This document shows positions 62,801-64,000 of a stretch of 64,000 nt of DNA, piece after piece. The translations under genes and the position numbers were made by a program. The stretch's first letter is position 1. Each line of letters opens with the position of its first letter. The notes under the pieces were generated by a model, which was given only the letters and a program-made list of their open reading frames with translations, ran no database searches and was not told where the DNA came from. The DNA comes from Tretioscincus oriximinensis (lineage: Eukaryota; Chordata; Lepidosauria; Squamata; Gymnophthalmidae), in contig JAJVDF010000003.1 in the NCBI GenBank assembly GCA_022410635.1, forward strand, positions 2,491,421 to 2,555,420. The letters are read 5' to 3'.

Positions 62801-64000
62801 CTCTTGAAATCAATTATCCAAGTTATATTGAGACCCTTTCATCTTACATTAAAATCTTGATTTTCAAGTCTGTCAATGCCAGGCAGGTGAAATTTGATTA
62901 ATAGTGAATCTTGCCAGTTAGGGTATCCAATCTGTATAGGTATTGTTTGCCAGAGGCATTATGATATAGCAAAACTGTATATCTGAGCTCTTGGAATAGT
63001 AGGGAGAGGTACTATAGCCATACTGGGGTCTGACTGTCCCATTTTAATTTGTCCCATTTTAATTACTCATTCCATCAAAATCACATTCAAGCATGAAGAT
63101 ACTCATAATGCCATCAGCAAATACTAATGCACCTCAGTATATTAGAACATCATGGAAAAATAATTTATTTCAGTAGTTCAATTCAAATAGTGAAACTGTA
63201 TATTCACTACACAGAGTGATATATTTCAAAAATATATATACACAATGACTATACAACATTGAACTCTCTCACAACATTGTAATTTTATGGCTTTGGAGTT
63301 TTCATAAACATCACCATTAAAATAAATAAACACTTGAAATAGATCAATCTGTGTGTAATTAGTCTAAATATGAGTTTCATTGTATGAATTGAATTAACAT
63401 TTCCATGATATTCTAAAATTATTGAGATGCGCTAGTATGGTGGCATGTCTTCCTTTGGCATTCTCTAACTCAGAAATCCCATCTTGCAGTTTGGATAGTG
63501 TGGAAAGAAAATTAGTATTCCCTTTGCTGCTGTGTGGGTGTTCTTCCATTCTGAAGGTGAACTGAAGCTGGATTAAAACTTCGATATGAAAGAGGCCTTA
63601 GTTTATTCACCAATCAGATGATTTTCCTTCAATGTTCTATAGCTAGAATTTGGTACGTGCTTTCACTCCTTGTGTTTCATTATTTATATTTTTCCAGCCA
63701 GCTTTTAAAAAGACGAGAAGTTTATGTCCCCCTGAAAATTGAACAACTCTCTGAAGAGCTTGATGCTTGGAGAGCATGTACTCAGTCGCTCAACAAGTAA
63801 GTGCACCATGACTGTGAATGCTTTGAATTTACGATCTTTTCGCCTTAAATAAAGGATGAAACATATCAGGAACGCCATGAAATTTTTGGAACCTCCTTCT
63901 CAATCAGTTTTCAATTCGTAAAAAGTTATTGTAAATAATTAGGTATATTTCTCTTAGATCTGTTGATGAAGTGCCACACACACCACCTTCTGAGCAGCAA
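20679..64000 (+). CDS. WDR17: WDR17, WD repeat domain 17 protein (28 coding exons, 3' end cut by window)
   Basis: The spliced frame starts [20 protein letters not shown] and matches vertebrate WDR17 as recalled, exon after exon. Joining the 28 exons listed separately gives 3615 nt, exactly 1205 codons with no stop; every junction is GT-AG and phase-consistent. WD-type strand motifs appear as IIIWNV, LYIWTV, LRIWNV, IKVWDI, FIWDV, VRIWDY, IKVWDT and VRLWSL, giving two probable beta-propellers (about residues 20-360 and 365-660). From about residue 728 the chain is helical and WD-free, like the solenoid half of IFT-A and coatomer-type proteins. The function of WDR17 is poorly known; a trafficking or ciliary role is inference from architecture and the promoter X-boxes. 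The ATG has a strong Kozak context (A at -3, G at +4). Last exons and stop lie beyond the window. Three isolated N bases fall inside exons 4 and 21; only one (26362, Glu or Asp) leaves the residue open. Confidence 0.96.
21147..21330 (+). CDS. WDR17: WDR17 coding exon 2 (residues 42-103)
   Basis: Phase 0 in, phase 1 out, donor GTACGT. It encodes [20 protein letters not shown] and the first clear WD strand, DDLIIIWNV. It is only 345 bp after exon 1. Confidence 0.96.
21480..21720. repeat. Unassigned repeat with CGAAACGCGT motif
   Basis: CACTGAAGAAGGCCTGTTCA then GTCGAAACGCGTCTGGCC resemble the end sequence of a retroelement seen widely in fish, frogs and reptiles; I cannot name the family. In intron 2. 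Confidence 0.4.
22210..22405 (-). mobile_element. CR1-type LINE 3' end
   Basis: Minus-strand copy: starts CATAAGAACATAAGAAGAGC and includes ACTCCCTGCAAATGGCATTT and GTTGCTCCATCCTGGAGGC. In intron 2. Confidence 0.7.
22464..22494. mobile_element. Solo mariner-like terminal repeat
   Basis: Matches the right arm of the 3.2-kb palindrome with one base changed (GCAGCATA for GCAGTATA). In intron 2. Confidence 0.6.
22850..22965 (+). mobile_element. L2-like LINE ORF2 fragment
   Basis: Reads roughly [10 protein letters not shown] / [10 protein letters not shown] after frame correction, corresponding to the KLQLVQNAAAR block of L2-clade RT; DNA block ACTGCAGCTGGTGCCCAACT is the recognisable core. Heavily mutated. 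Confidence 0.45.
23182..23412 (+). CDS. WDR17: WDR17 coding exon 3 (residues 103-180)
   Basis: Phase 1 to phase 1 (231 nt). It carries [23 protein letters not shown] and the conserved [18 protein letters not shown], ending GSLSIFQP. The open frame upstream of the acceptor is not exonic. Confidence 0.95.
24285..24873. mobile_element. Dispersed repeat (family F), copy 1
   Basis: Aligns with 43160-43880 over most of its length: shared blocks include CAACAACTTCTCCCCACTCC-like, CTGCTGCTAGGGAAG and ACTAGGATGATCTGAAA. Ends AGGGTGCACCCA and (reverse) AAGGGTGCATCA suggest short inverted ends. In intron 3. Confidence 0.6.
24875..26210. other. Intron 3 sequence without recognised features
   Basis: Several short frames in different phases overlap at 24.87-25.5 kb; none has a domain. 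A run of C's at 25139-25148. Confidence 0.5.
26211..26462 (+). CDS. WDR17: WDR17 coding exon 4 (residues 180-264)
   Basis: Phase 1 to phase 1 (252 nt), encoding [26 protein letters not shown] and [16 protein letters not shown] bases at 26305 (still Ser) and 26362 (Glu or Asp) do not disturb the frame. Donor GTAAGT. Confidence 0.95.
26735..27628 (+). pseudogene. Tc1-like transposase pseudogene
   Basis: Clear transposase blocks [34 protein letters not shown] and [18 protein letters not shown] at 26980-27275, with upstream [13 protein letters not shown] in another frame (about 26860). Frameshifts and stops break it. The right end (GGTGTACTCACTTTTGTGAT) is present at about 27598-27628; the left inverted repeat is missing. 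In WDR17 intron 4, ending about 325 bp before exon 5. Confidence 0.8.
27953..28075 (+). CDS. WDR17: WDR17 coding exon 5 (residues 264-305)
   Basis: Phase 1 to phase 1 (123 nt). It encodes [20 protein letters not shown] and ends SSPPKKK before donor GTAAGT at 28076. Too little open frame surrounds it for an ORF scan to find it; it was found by protein match. Confidence 0.93.
28722..28855 (+). mobile_element. CR1-type LINE 3' end
   Basis: GGTGCATCTGGTGGGCCCCT, GGACTAGATGGGCTGTGGCC and GCTTATGTTCTTATG. In intron 5. Confidence 0.7.
28876..29050 (+). mobile_element. Sauria SINE, 5'-truncated
   Basis: CCTGGTTTGATTCTG, AGTCAGCTGGGTGGCCTTGG and tail CTGAATTGAGAAAAGCAGAA then a pyrimidine run. In intron 5. 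Confidence 0.65.
29967..30154 (+). CDS. WDR17: WDR17 coding exon 6 (residues 305-367)
   Basis: Phase 1 in, phase 0 out. The acceptor after ATTCAG (29966) was chosen because it keeps phase with exon 5 and gives [10 protein letters not shown]; a second AG at 29980, 14 nt on, would shift the frame into a stop. It encodes [20 protein letters not shown] and the strand [15 protein letters not shown], highly conserved. Confidence 0.9.
30285..30480. repeat. Dispersed repeat, probable LINE remnant
   Basis: GTGACTCCATGGATGATAGT, GCCAGGCTCTTCTGTCCGCC and TTCCCAAAGCCTAGTCAAAC form a block I recognise as recurrent in lizard genomes; class uncertain. In intron 6. Confidence 0.35.
30690..31600 (+). mobile_element. 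CR1-type LINE, 5'-truncated, ORF2 end and 3' UTR
   Basis: Coding remnants in several frames: [59 protein letters not shown] and [13 protein letters not shown], the C-terminal part of CR1 reverse transcriptase. It ends in the non-coding tail with GGGCCACTGGGTGAGA. The longest CR1 copy here, in intron 6. Confidence 0.75.
31871..32039 (+). CDS. WDR17: WDR17 coding exon 7 (residues 368-424)
   Basis: Phase 0 to phase 1 (169 nt). It begins the second propeller: [27 protein letters not shown], then [16 protein letters not shown]. This is a classic GH-to-WD repeat. Confidence 0.96.
32680..32771 (+). CDS. WDR17: WDR17 coding exon 8 (residues 424-454)
   Basis: Phase 1 to phase 0 (92 nt): [18 protein letters not shown] then GKIITRFNE. 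Donor GTAAGA. Confidence 0.94.
32775..34495. other. Intron 8 sequence without recognised features
   Basis: A moderately GC-rich patch at 32.9-33.5 kb may be an old repeat but I cannot name it. Confidence 0.45.
34498..34650. mobile_element. Penelope terminal fragment
   Basis: Has GGCAAGTCTACTTCTTCAGA and AGCTCATGCTGTCTACC followed by TTGTTAGTCTCTAA, matching the terminal unit at 60.4 and 62.0 kb. In WDR17 intron 8. Confidence 0.65.
34796..35107 (+). mobile_element. tRNA-derived SINE, second family, full length
   Basis: Head with A-box-like TAGCTCAGTCGCTTACG and B-box GGTTTCGAAGCC, body GAAATTGCAACTGACTGCAA and CACAGCCTGGTGGGGAAGAT, and a tail GTAAGCCGCTTTGAGTCCCT, GAGAAAAGCGGGGTATAAG then (CTT)n. 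Tail style resembles Bov-B/Sauria-type tails. In intron 8. Confidence 0.75.
35558..35640 (+). CDS. WDR17: WDR17 coding exon 9 (residues 455-482)
   Basis: Phase 0 to phase 2 (83 nt): [20 protein letters not shown]. The acceptor is TTTTTTGAAG; the AG 20 nt upstream (35537) would introduce a stop, so it is excluded. Confidence 0.94.
35860..35992. mobile_element. Foldback MITE (ACTACAACTCCCAG type)
   Basis: TCCAGGTGTTTCTGAATTAT and AACTACCAGCATTCC pair with GTAGTTGTAGTTCAAGAACA and TCTGGACA. A foldback type common in reptile genomes. In intron 9. Confidence 0.65.
36323..36409 (+). CDS. WDR17: WDR17 coding exon 10 (residues 482-511)
   Basis: Phase 2 to phase 2 (87 nt): [20 protein letters not shown] then GCDWSQNN. 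Symmetric, so skipping it would keep frame. Confidence 0.94.
36522..36731 (-). mobile_element. Sauria SINE
   Basis: Minus-strand copy with CGGATCGATTCTGCCC (B-box), CTCTCAGCCCCACCTACTTC and a degraded tail. In intron 10. Confidence 0.7.
37751..37915 (+). CDS. WDR17: WDR17 coding exon 11 (residues 511-566)
   Basis: Phase 2 to phase 2 (165 nt): [20 protein letters not shown] and [20 protein letters not shown], ending GSDD. Donor GTAAGC. Confidence 0.96.
38272..38502. mobile_element. Foldback element, 230 bp
   Basis: CTGGCTCCTAGGAAACCAGA at 38274 pairs with GGTTTCCTAGGAGCCAG ending at about 38502; the arms extend about 45 bp with mismatches. In intron 11. Confidence 0.6.
38950..39092 (+). mobile_element. 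CR1 LINE 3' end with ATTCTGTAATG-type terminus
   Basis: GATAGAAGTTTTCAAATAGA, GGATGATTTAGTGAATCCTG and CATCCAACTTTATAATTCTG resemble the classic CR1 3' UTR and its ATTCTATG repeat end. A different CR1 subfamily from the others here. In intron 11. Confidence 0.6.
39357..39647 (-). mobile_element. Solo LTR, 291 bp, flanked by GTAAG target duplications
   Basis: On the minus strand it runs TGTCAAGG ... TCTCACA, TG...CA ends, with CAACCAAT, then GTATAAATATAG (TATA box), then AATAAA about 75 bp on, the normal order of LTR signals. Plus-strand GTAAG occurs immediately outside both ends (39352-39356 and 39648-39652), a 5-bp target duplication. No internal region. The family (Ty3/gypsy or endogenous retroviral) is not decided. 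In intron 11. Confidence 0.7.
39842..40044 (+). CDS. WDR17: WDR17 coding exon 12 (residues 566-634)
   Basis: Phase 2 to phase 1 (203 nt). It has two WD strands, STVRIWDY and YTIKVWDT, with [19 protein letters not shown] between. A solo LTR ends about 190 bp before its acceptor. Confidence 0.96.
40152..40301 (+). CDS. WDR17: WDR17 coding exon 13 (residues 634-684)
   Basis: Phase 1 to phase 1 (150 nt): [26 protein letters not shown] and the end of the second propeller, [14 protein letters not shown]. Intron 12 before it is only 107 bp. Confidence 0.95.
40454..40541. mobile_element. Short foldback, 88 bp
   Basis: TTATACTAGTGTGAT pairs with ACCACACTAATATAA at its two ends. In intron 13. Confidence 0.45.
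41401..41775. mobile_element. Nonautonomous DNA element with GGGTGCAAYCAAACA ends
   Basis: Left GGGTGCAACCAAACA and right TGTTTGATTGCACCC are inverted with one mismatch in 15, about 375 bp apart. Superfamily not assigned. In intron 13. Confidence 0.6.
42209..42339 (+). CDS. WDR17: WDR17 coding exon 14 (residues 684-727)
   Basis: Phase 1 to phase 0 (131 nt): [20 protein letters not shown] then [11 protein letters not shown]. Linker between propeller and solenoid. Confidence 0.94.
42511..42636 (+). CDS. WDR17: WDR17 coding exon 15 (residues 728-769)
   Basis: Phase 0 to phase 0 (126 nt): [20 protein letters not shown] and [15 protein letters not shown]. Intron 14 before it is 171 bp. Confidence 0.95.
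42815..42955. mobile_element. Foldback MITE (family C), copy in intron 15
   Basis: CACTTTTAATGAATGTGGGG, CACCAGATGTTTCAGGCATT and TTTTTTATGGTAACCCTA match family C. It starts 179 bp after exon 15. Confidence 0.6.
43160..43880. mobile_element. Dispersed repeat (family F), copy 2
   Basis: Direct-oriented partner of 24285-24873, with GCTGCTAGGGAGG and ACTAGGATGATAATCTGAAA. It fills the middle of intron 15 and ends 139 bp before exon 16. Unknown family; short open frames inside are not genes. Confidence 0.6.
44020..44175 (+). CDS. WDR17: WDR17 coding exon 16 (residues 770-821)
   Basis: Phase 0 to phase 0 (156 nt): [20 protein letters not shown], then [18 protein letters not shown]. First helical repeats. 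The frame runs open past the donor to about 44392 through intron and a foldback element, but that is read-through. Confidence 0.95.
44270..44410. mobile_element. Foldback MITE (family C), copy in intron 16
   Basis: CAACTTTAATGGATATGTAA, GAATTTGCACCAGATGCTGC and TAGTTTTTTATGGTAACGG match family C. It is under 100 bp from the exon 16 donor and keeps the exon frame open by chance. Confidence 0.6.
44590..44870 (+). mobile_element. Non-LTR retrotransposon RT C-terminal remnant
   Basis: Open frame 44674-44862 reads [34 protein letters not shown] and [14 protein letters not shown], the QLRWTGHVxRMxxxRLPK...YGEL block found at the end of certain non-LTR reverse transcriptases. Clade not decided. In intron 16, ending about 45 bp before exon 17. 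Confidence 0.6.
44916..44980 (+). CDS. WDR17: WDR17 coding exon 17 (residues 822-843)
   Basis: Phase 0 to phase 2 (65 nt): [20 protein letters not shown]. Small exon identified by its match and clean GT-AG sites. Confidence 0.94.
45008..45135 (-). mobile_element. CR1-type LINE 3' end
   Basis: Minus-strand: AATATAAGAACTTAGGAGGA, GCCCATCTAGTGGCCCACTG. In intron 17, starting 28 bp after exon 17. Confidence 0.65.
45601..45733 (+). CDS. WDR17: WDR17 coding exon 18 (residues 843-887)
   Basis: Phase 2 to phase 0 (133 nt): [44 protein letters not shown]. Helical repeat with strong conservation. Confidence 0.95.
46138..46228. mobile_element. Foldback MITE (family A)
   Basis: GAAACTGGACTAAACCA pairs with TTGGTTTAATCCAGTTCTTC around a T-rich loop. 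Clear hairpin in intron 18. Confidence 0.65.
46457..46762 (+). mobile_element. tRNA-derived SINE, second family, full length
   Basis: GGCTCAGTTGCTAAGGCGAT and GGTTTCGAAGCCCTGTG in the head, GTATAAGAATCCAGTTCTTC in the tail. In intron 18. Confidence 0.75.
47134..47225 (+). CDS. WDR17: WDR17 coding exon 19 (residues 888-918)
   Basis: Phase 0 to phase 2 (92 nt): [15 protein letters not shown] then a Ser/Asn-rich variable linker ending ENYS. A TAA follows immediately in frame if the donor GTAAAG is not used. Confidence 0.88.
47581..47808 (+). repeat. Copy of SINE tail plus WDR17 intron 20 sequence, inserted in intron 19
   Basis: This stretch matches 51010-51185, directly upstream of exon 21, in the same orientation. 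I count about 3 differences over the two aligned blocks (about 93 and 80 bp); a 48-bp piece (about 47683-47730) is present only here. It begins inside a SINE tail and ends where the other copy enters a T-run. Confidence 0.85.
47811..48080. mobile_element. Penelope terminal fragments, two degenerate pieces
   Basis: TTTTTGTTAGTCTTTAAGG (47818) and GAAGCTCATGTTAGTTTCTA (48014) are recognisable pieces of the same terminal sequence, in intron 19. Confidence 0.5.
48357..48456 (+). CDS. WDR17: WDR17 coding exon 20 (residues 918-951)
   Basis: Phase 2 to phase 0 (100 nt): [17 protein letters not shown] and [14 protein letters not shown]. Confidence 0.94.
49275..49955 (-). repeat. Dispersed repeat (family E), inverted copy in intron 20
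   Basis: Reverse complement of the 16.8-kb copy, about 250 bp longer because of an internal stretch at about 49450-49730. It begins at TTTCTTAGCGCGATG and ends at CAATTGCTGTTTTTTCC. Confidence 0.65.
50517..50566. mobile_element. Foldback MITE (family A), half copy
   Basis: TTGGTTTAATCCAGTCCTTC and GAAGTTGGATTAAAATTG match the right half of family A. In intron 20. Confidence 0.5.
50775..51080 (+). mobile_element. tRNA-derived SINE, second family, full length
   Basis: GGCTCAGTCGCTAGGAAGAC, GGTTTCAAAGCTCTG, GAGTCCCTTTGGGTAAGAAA. Its tail and downstream flank are copied at 47581-47808. In intron 20, about 120 bp before exon 21. Confidence 0.75.
51010..51185 (+). repeat. Second copy of the duplicated intronic segment, upstream of exon 21
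   Basis: Partner of 47581-47808. Here the full SINE body lies upstream and a run of ten T's (about 51184-51193) and the exon 21 acceptor follow. Confidence 0.85.
51203..51342 (+). CDS. WDR17: WDR17 coding exon 21 (residues 952-998)
   Basis: Phase 0 to phase 2 (140 nt): [20 protein letters not shown], then [20 protein letters not shown]. One N at 51220 (still Leu). The acceptor follows a run of T at about 51184-51193. A degenerate copy of this exon and its donor lies at 55259-55418. Confidence 0.94.
51345..52155. other. Intron 21 sequence without recognised features
   Basis: AT-rich, with a 93-aa minus-strand frame that matches nothing. Confidence 0.45.
52160..52212. mobile_element. Penelope terminal fragment, short
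   Basis: Only the hairpin block CGCAGACAAACCTACTTCTT and flanks are left. A foldback family B fragment follows. Confidence 0.5.
52213..52280. mobile_element. Foldback MITE (family B), fragment
   Basis: AGCCTGCCATCCACAT and AGTGTAGACTATGGCAG match the centre of family B. Confidence 0.5.
52285..53175. other. Intron 21, GC-richer unassigned stretch then AT-rich
   Basis: 52300-52700 has purine/pyrimidine-skewed CTCCTCCTCC tracts and three N bases; looks repeat-derived, family unknown. Confidence 0.4.
53178..53312. mobile_element. Penelope terminal fragment
   Basis: GAAATAGCCATGTTAGTC, AAGAAGTAGATGTGTCTAGG and GTTAGTCTCTAAGTGCTA match the terminal sequence at 60.4-60.5 kb. In intron 21. Confidence 0.65.
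53681..53701 (+). CDS. WDR17: WDR17 coding microexon 22 (residues 998-1005)
   Basis: A 21-nt exon, phase 2 to phase 2, coding CFPSPGYR across its junctions. Acceptor TTCTGTTTTAG and donor GTACTT are acceptable; vertebrate WDR17 has a related CFP-GY segment here, as recalled. If skipped, exon 21 joins exon 23 in frame with a Trp at the junction, so it may be alternative. Confidence 0.78.
54238..54652. mobile_element. Family D element
   Basis: Left CCCTTAAATAATCCTTATTC with ACGTCCAAATTC, right GGACTCATCCTTAATTACCC and AAATTAGAATTACTTAAGC form inverted ends. In intron 22. Confidence 0.6.
55170..55192. repeat. (AT)n microsatellite
   Basis: ATATATATATATATATA followed by ATATAACT. Just upstream of the exon 21 duplicate. 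Confidence 0.8.
55259..55418 (+). pseudogene. Decayed duplicate of WDR17 exon 21 with its donor and a little intron
   Basis: About 125 bp match exon 21 from the [10 protein letters not shown] region to the donor TG|GTAAGAAC, and similarity runs about 35 bp into the following intron, so it is a DNA-level copy, not a processed one. Differences include a 1-nt insertion near 55291-55302 that shifts the frame, plus about a dozen substitutions. The exon's 5' end and acceptor are absent. It lies downstream of microexon 22, 118 bp from exon 23 at its near end (about 165 bp before its acceptor), and is not expected to be spliced in. Confidence 0.85.
55584..55695 (+). CDS. WDR17: WDR17 coding exon 23 (residues 1005-1042)
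   Basis: Phase 2 to phase 0 (112 nt): [20 protein letters not shown] then [17 protein letters not shown]. Confidence 0.95.
55940..56165 (-). repeat. Possible degenerate tRNA-derived SINE
   Basis: The minus strand has a B-box-like AAGTTCAATATCTGG at about 56020; otherwise no family recognised. Short open frames here are not genes. Confidence 0.25.
56168..56266. mobile_element. Foldback MITE (family B), short copy
   Basis: CCCCATGGAGCCTTATTCTA at the left pairs with GAATAAGGTTCAGTGGGG at the right across about 100 bp. Internally deleted version. Confidence 0.65.
56333..57108 (-). mobile_element. Tigger/pogo-type DNA transposon remnant
   Basis: Left end GGTGAAACCTCTTTATAATG and right end (reverse) CAGTGAAACTTCTTTATAAA form terminal inverted repeats, with TA at the right flank (57109-57110). 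Between them the minus strand reads [14 protein letters not shown] and FSESDGWL, resembling the CENP-B/Tigger helix-turn-helix block (FxASxGWL). Truncated inside, about 776 bp, and split by a foldback insertion at 56527-56700. In intron 23. Confidence 0.7.
56527..56700. mobile_element. Foldback MITE (family B), inserted in the Tigger element
   Basis: About 170 bp. Left CTGTCCCCATTAAGCCTTAT and right (reverse) GTCTCCAATGAATCTCATTC are terminal inverted repeats; the centre is an internal palindrome ACTATGGCAGGCCC / GGGCCTGCCATAGT. The best-preserved copy of this family here. Confidence 0.75.
57110..58135. other. Intron 23, unassigned stretch
   Basis: Includes a run of C's at about 57763-57775 and a GC-richer block at 57940-58100 before the CR1 fragment; the 128-aa minus frame here has no recognisable domain. 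Confidence 0.4.
58138..58480 (+). mobile_element. CR1-type LINE ORF2 fragment
   Basis: Codes [44 protein letters not shown] and [10 protein letters not shown], a well-kept CR1 RT C-terminus, broken near 58330 and cut at about 58480 where a foldback follows. In intron 23. Confidence 0.75.
58490..58600. mobile_element. Foldback MITE (family C), copy next to a CR1 fragment
   Basis: GTTCACCAGTTGCAACTTAT and CCCATTAAAGCTACAAAACT match family C, directly after CR1 coding sequence that stops short at about 58480. Confidence 0.55.
59318..59760 (-). mobile_element. CR1-type LINE 3' end, interrupted by a SINE
   Basis: Minus-strand CR1 tail: AGAGAAGCCCTGCTGAATGA and GTGGCCCACCAATTGG at 59322-59380, then after the SINE CCTGTAAATGGCATTTCAGT and GCCTGTTGCTCCATCTCATA. 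It ends about 65 bp before exon 24. Confidence 0.65.
59401..59600 (+). mobile_element. Sauria-type SINE, inserted in CR1
   Basis: CAGTTTGGTGTAATGGTTAG, B-box CCCGGTTCGATTTC, CCAGCTGGGTGATCTTTGG. Embedded in a minus-strand CR1 tail, intron 23. Confidence 0.7.
59825..59966 (+). CDS. WDR17: WDR17 coding exon 24 (residues 1043-1090)
   Basis: Phase 0 to phase 1 (142 nt): [40 protein letters not shown]. It follows a 4.1-kb repeat-filled intron. Confidence 0.95.
60053..60155 (+). CDS. WDR17: WDR17 coding exon 25 (residues 1090-1124)
   Basis: Phase 1 to phase 2 (103 nt): [31 protein letters not shown]. Intron 24 before it is just 86 bp. Confidence 0.95.
60716..61402 (-). CDS. Penelope-like retrotransposon C-terminal region with GIY-YIG endonuclease (228-aa open frame)
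   Basis: The minus-strand frame has no stop. It carries a Cys cluster (residues 87-95, CHKPRCQLC), then VVYSIFC (125-131) and [13 protein letters not shown] (138-150), the GIY and YIG halves of the nuclease fold, with HKSDIR after it and [11 protein letters not shown] following. This layout is diagnostic of Penelope-like elements, whose reverse transcriptase precedes a GIY-YIG endonuclease that nicks the target. One N gives an unknown residue at 55. The reverse transcriptase upstream is frameshifted, so this is a dead copy or the tail of one, although the domain itself is open. It sits antisense in WDR17 intron 25. Confidence 0.85.
   Translation of the reverse strand: MVPRINLLQDRLRTENNRTPLVVTYSSQLGPLKHIINELQPILDKNTALSRALGXKPLLAYKQPPNLKQLLTQRTQDTEGEMGTRPCHKPRCQLCAHIHPGNVITGPDNTTHNIRGTFTCSSSNVVYSIFCQQCPSTLYIGQTGQSLRQRINGHKSDIRNGNTQKPVAEHFNLPGHSLSDLRTAVLEQRNYKGRYEREAAELEYIHKFQAINKGLNRDNGFLANYTFL
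61403..61922 (-). pseudogene. Penelope-like element reverse transcriptase fragment, frameshifted
   Basis: Minus strand 61922-61662 encodes [20 protein letters not shown], the Penelope RT block that includes the DVxSLYTNIP motif. From 61662 to 61403 the later RT and connector region can be followed only by changing frame. N-terminal RT is missing: the element is 5'-truncated at about 61.9 kb. Confidence 0.8.
62070..62597. other. Intron 25 end, nothing recognised
   Basis: AT-rich sequence between the Penelope-like element and exon 26. Confidence 0.5.
62598..62699 (+). CDS. WDR17: WDR17 coding exon 26 (residues 1124-1158)
   Basis: Phase 2 to phase 2 (102 nt): [33 protein letters not shown]. 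The Penelope-like element lies in the intron before it. Confidence 0.95.
63122..63437. mobile_element. Tc1/mariner-type MITE, 316 bp
   Basis: Left TAATGCACCTCAGTATATTA and reverse of the right TACTAGCGCATCTCAATAAT form degenerate inverted ends with TA at each boundary. Interior CAGAGTGATATATTTCAA resembles the sub-terminal sequence of a widespread vertebrate Tc1-like family. In intron 26. Confidence 0.7.
63698..63796 (+). CDS. WDR17: WDR17 coding exon 27 (residues 1158-1191)
   Basis: Phase 2 to phase 2 (99 nt): [32 protein letters not shown]. Donor GTAAGT. Confidence 0.95.
63958..64000 (+). CDS. WDR17: WDR17 coding exon 28, partial (residues 1191-1205)
   Basis: Starts after CTCTTAG and encodes [14 protein letters not shown] up to the window edge, still open. 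The following conserved part of the protein and the stop codon lie outside. Confidence 0.9.

Noticed and set aside
1..64000. Bacterial-type systems (operons, CRISPR arrays, toxin or defence loci)
   Set aside because: The whole window is explained by an intron-rich vertebrate gene and eukaryotic transposons; no regularly spaced direct repeats or operon-like genes are present.

Overview
The window is 64 kb of vertebrate nuclear DNA, AT-rich, with long introns and many transposon fossils. Several repeats carry the body and B-box of the Sauria SINE family, and there are many CR1-type LINE 3' ends, a Penelope-like element and Tc1/mariner, Tigger and foldback elements. That mix points to a squamate reptile, probably a lizard. 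The species cannot be read from the sequence.

There is one gene, WDR17 on the + strand, recognised by protein similarity recalled from vertebrate WDR17. A GC-rich promoter at about 10.5-10.8 kb carries CCAAT boxes, a CRE-like site and two RFX X-box motifs, and probably holds a non-coding first exon. After an intron of about 10 kb, 28 coding exons run from the ATG at 20679 to the window end, where exon 28 is cut. All junctions are GT-AG, all phases agree and no stop interrupts, giving 1205 codons. I estimate this as roughly nine tenths of the protein. It reads as two WD40 propellers (about residues 20-360 and 365-660) followed by an alpha-helical solenoid.

Positions 1-10.5 kb are intergenic: foldback elements, Sauria SINE, CR1, L1-like and Penelope fragments, and no gene. 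Each large intron holds identifiable repeats: a nested SINE-in-CR1 (18 and 59 kb), a Tc1 transposase fossil (27 kb), a long CR1 fragment (31 kb), a solo LTR with matching 5-bp target duplications (39.4 kb), a Tigger element split by a foldback (56-57 kb), a Penelope-like retrotransposon with an intact GIY-YIG C-terminal frame (60-62 kb), and a 316-bp mariner-like MITE (63 kb).

The most unusual features concern exon 21. A decayed, frameshifted copy of it lies about 4 kb downstream, and the intron sequence just before it is nearly identical to a stretch 3.4 kb upstream. A 21-nt in-frame microexon lies between the real exon and its decayed copy. I see no novel defence-like or otherwise undescribed system; the novelty is in gene architecture and repeat structure.
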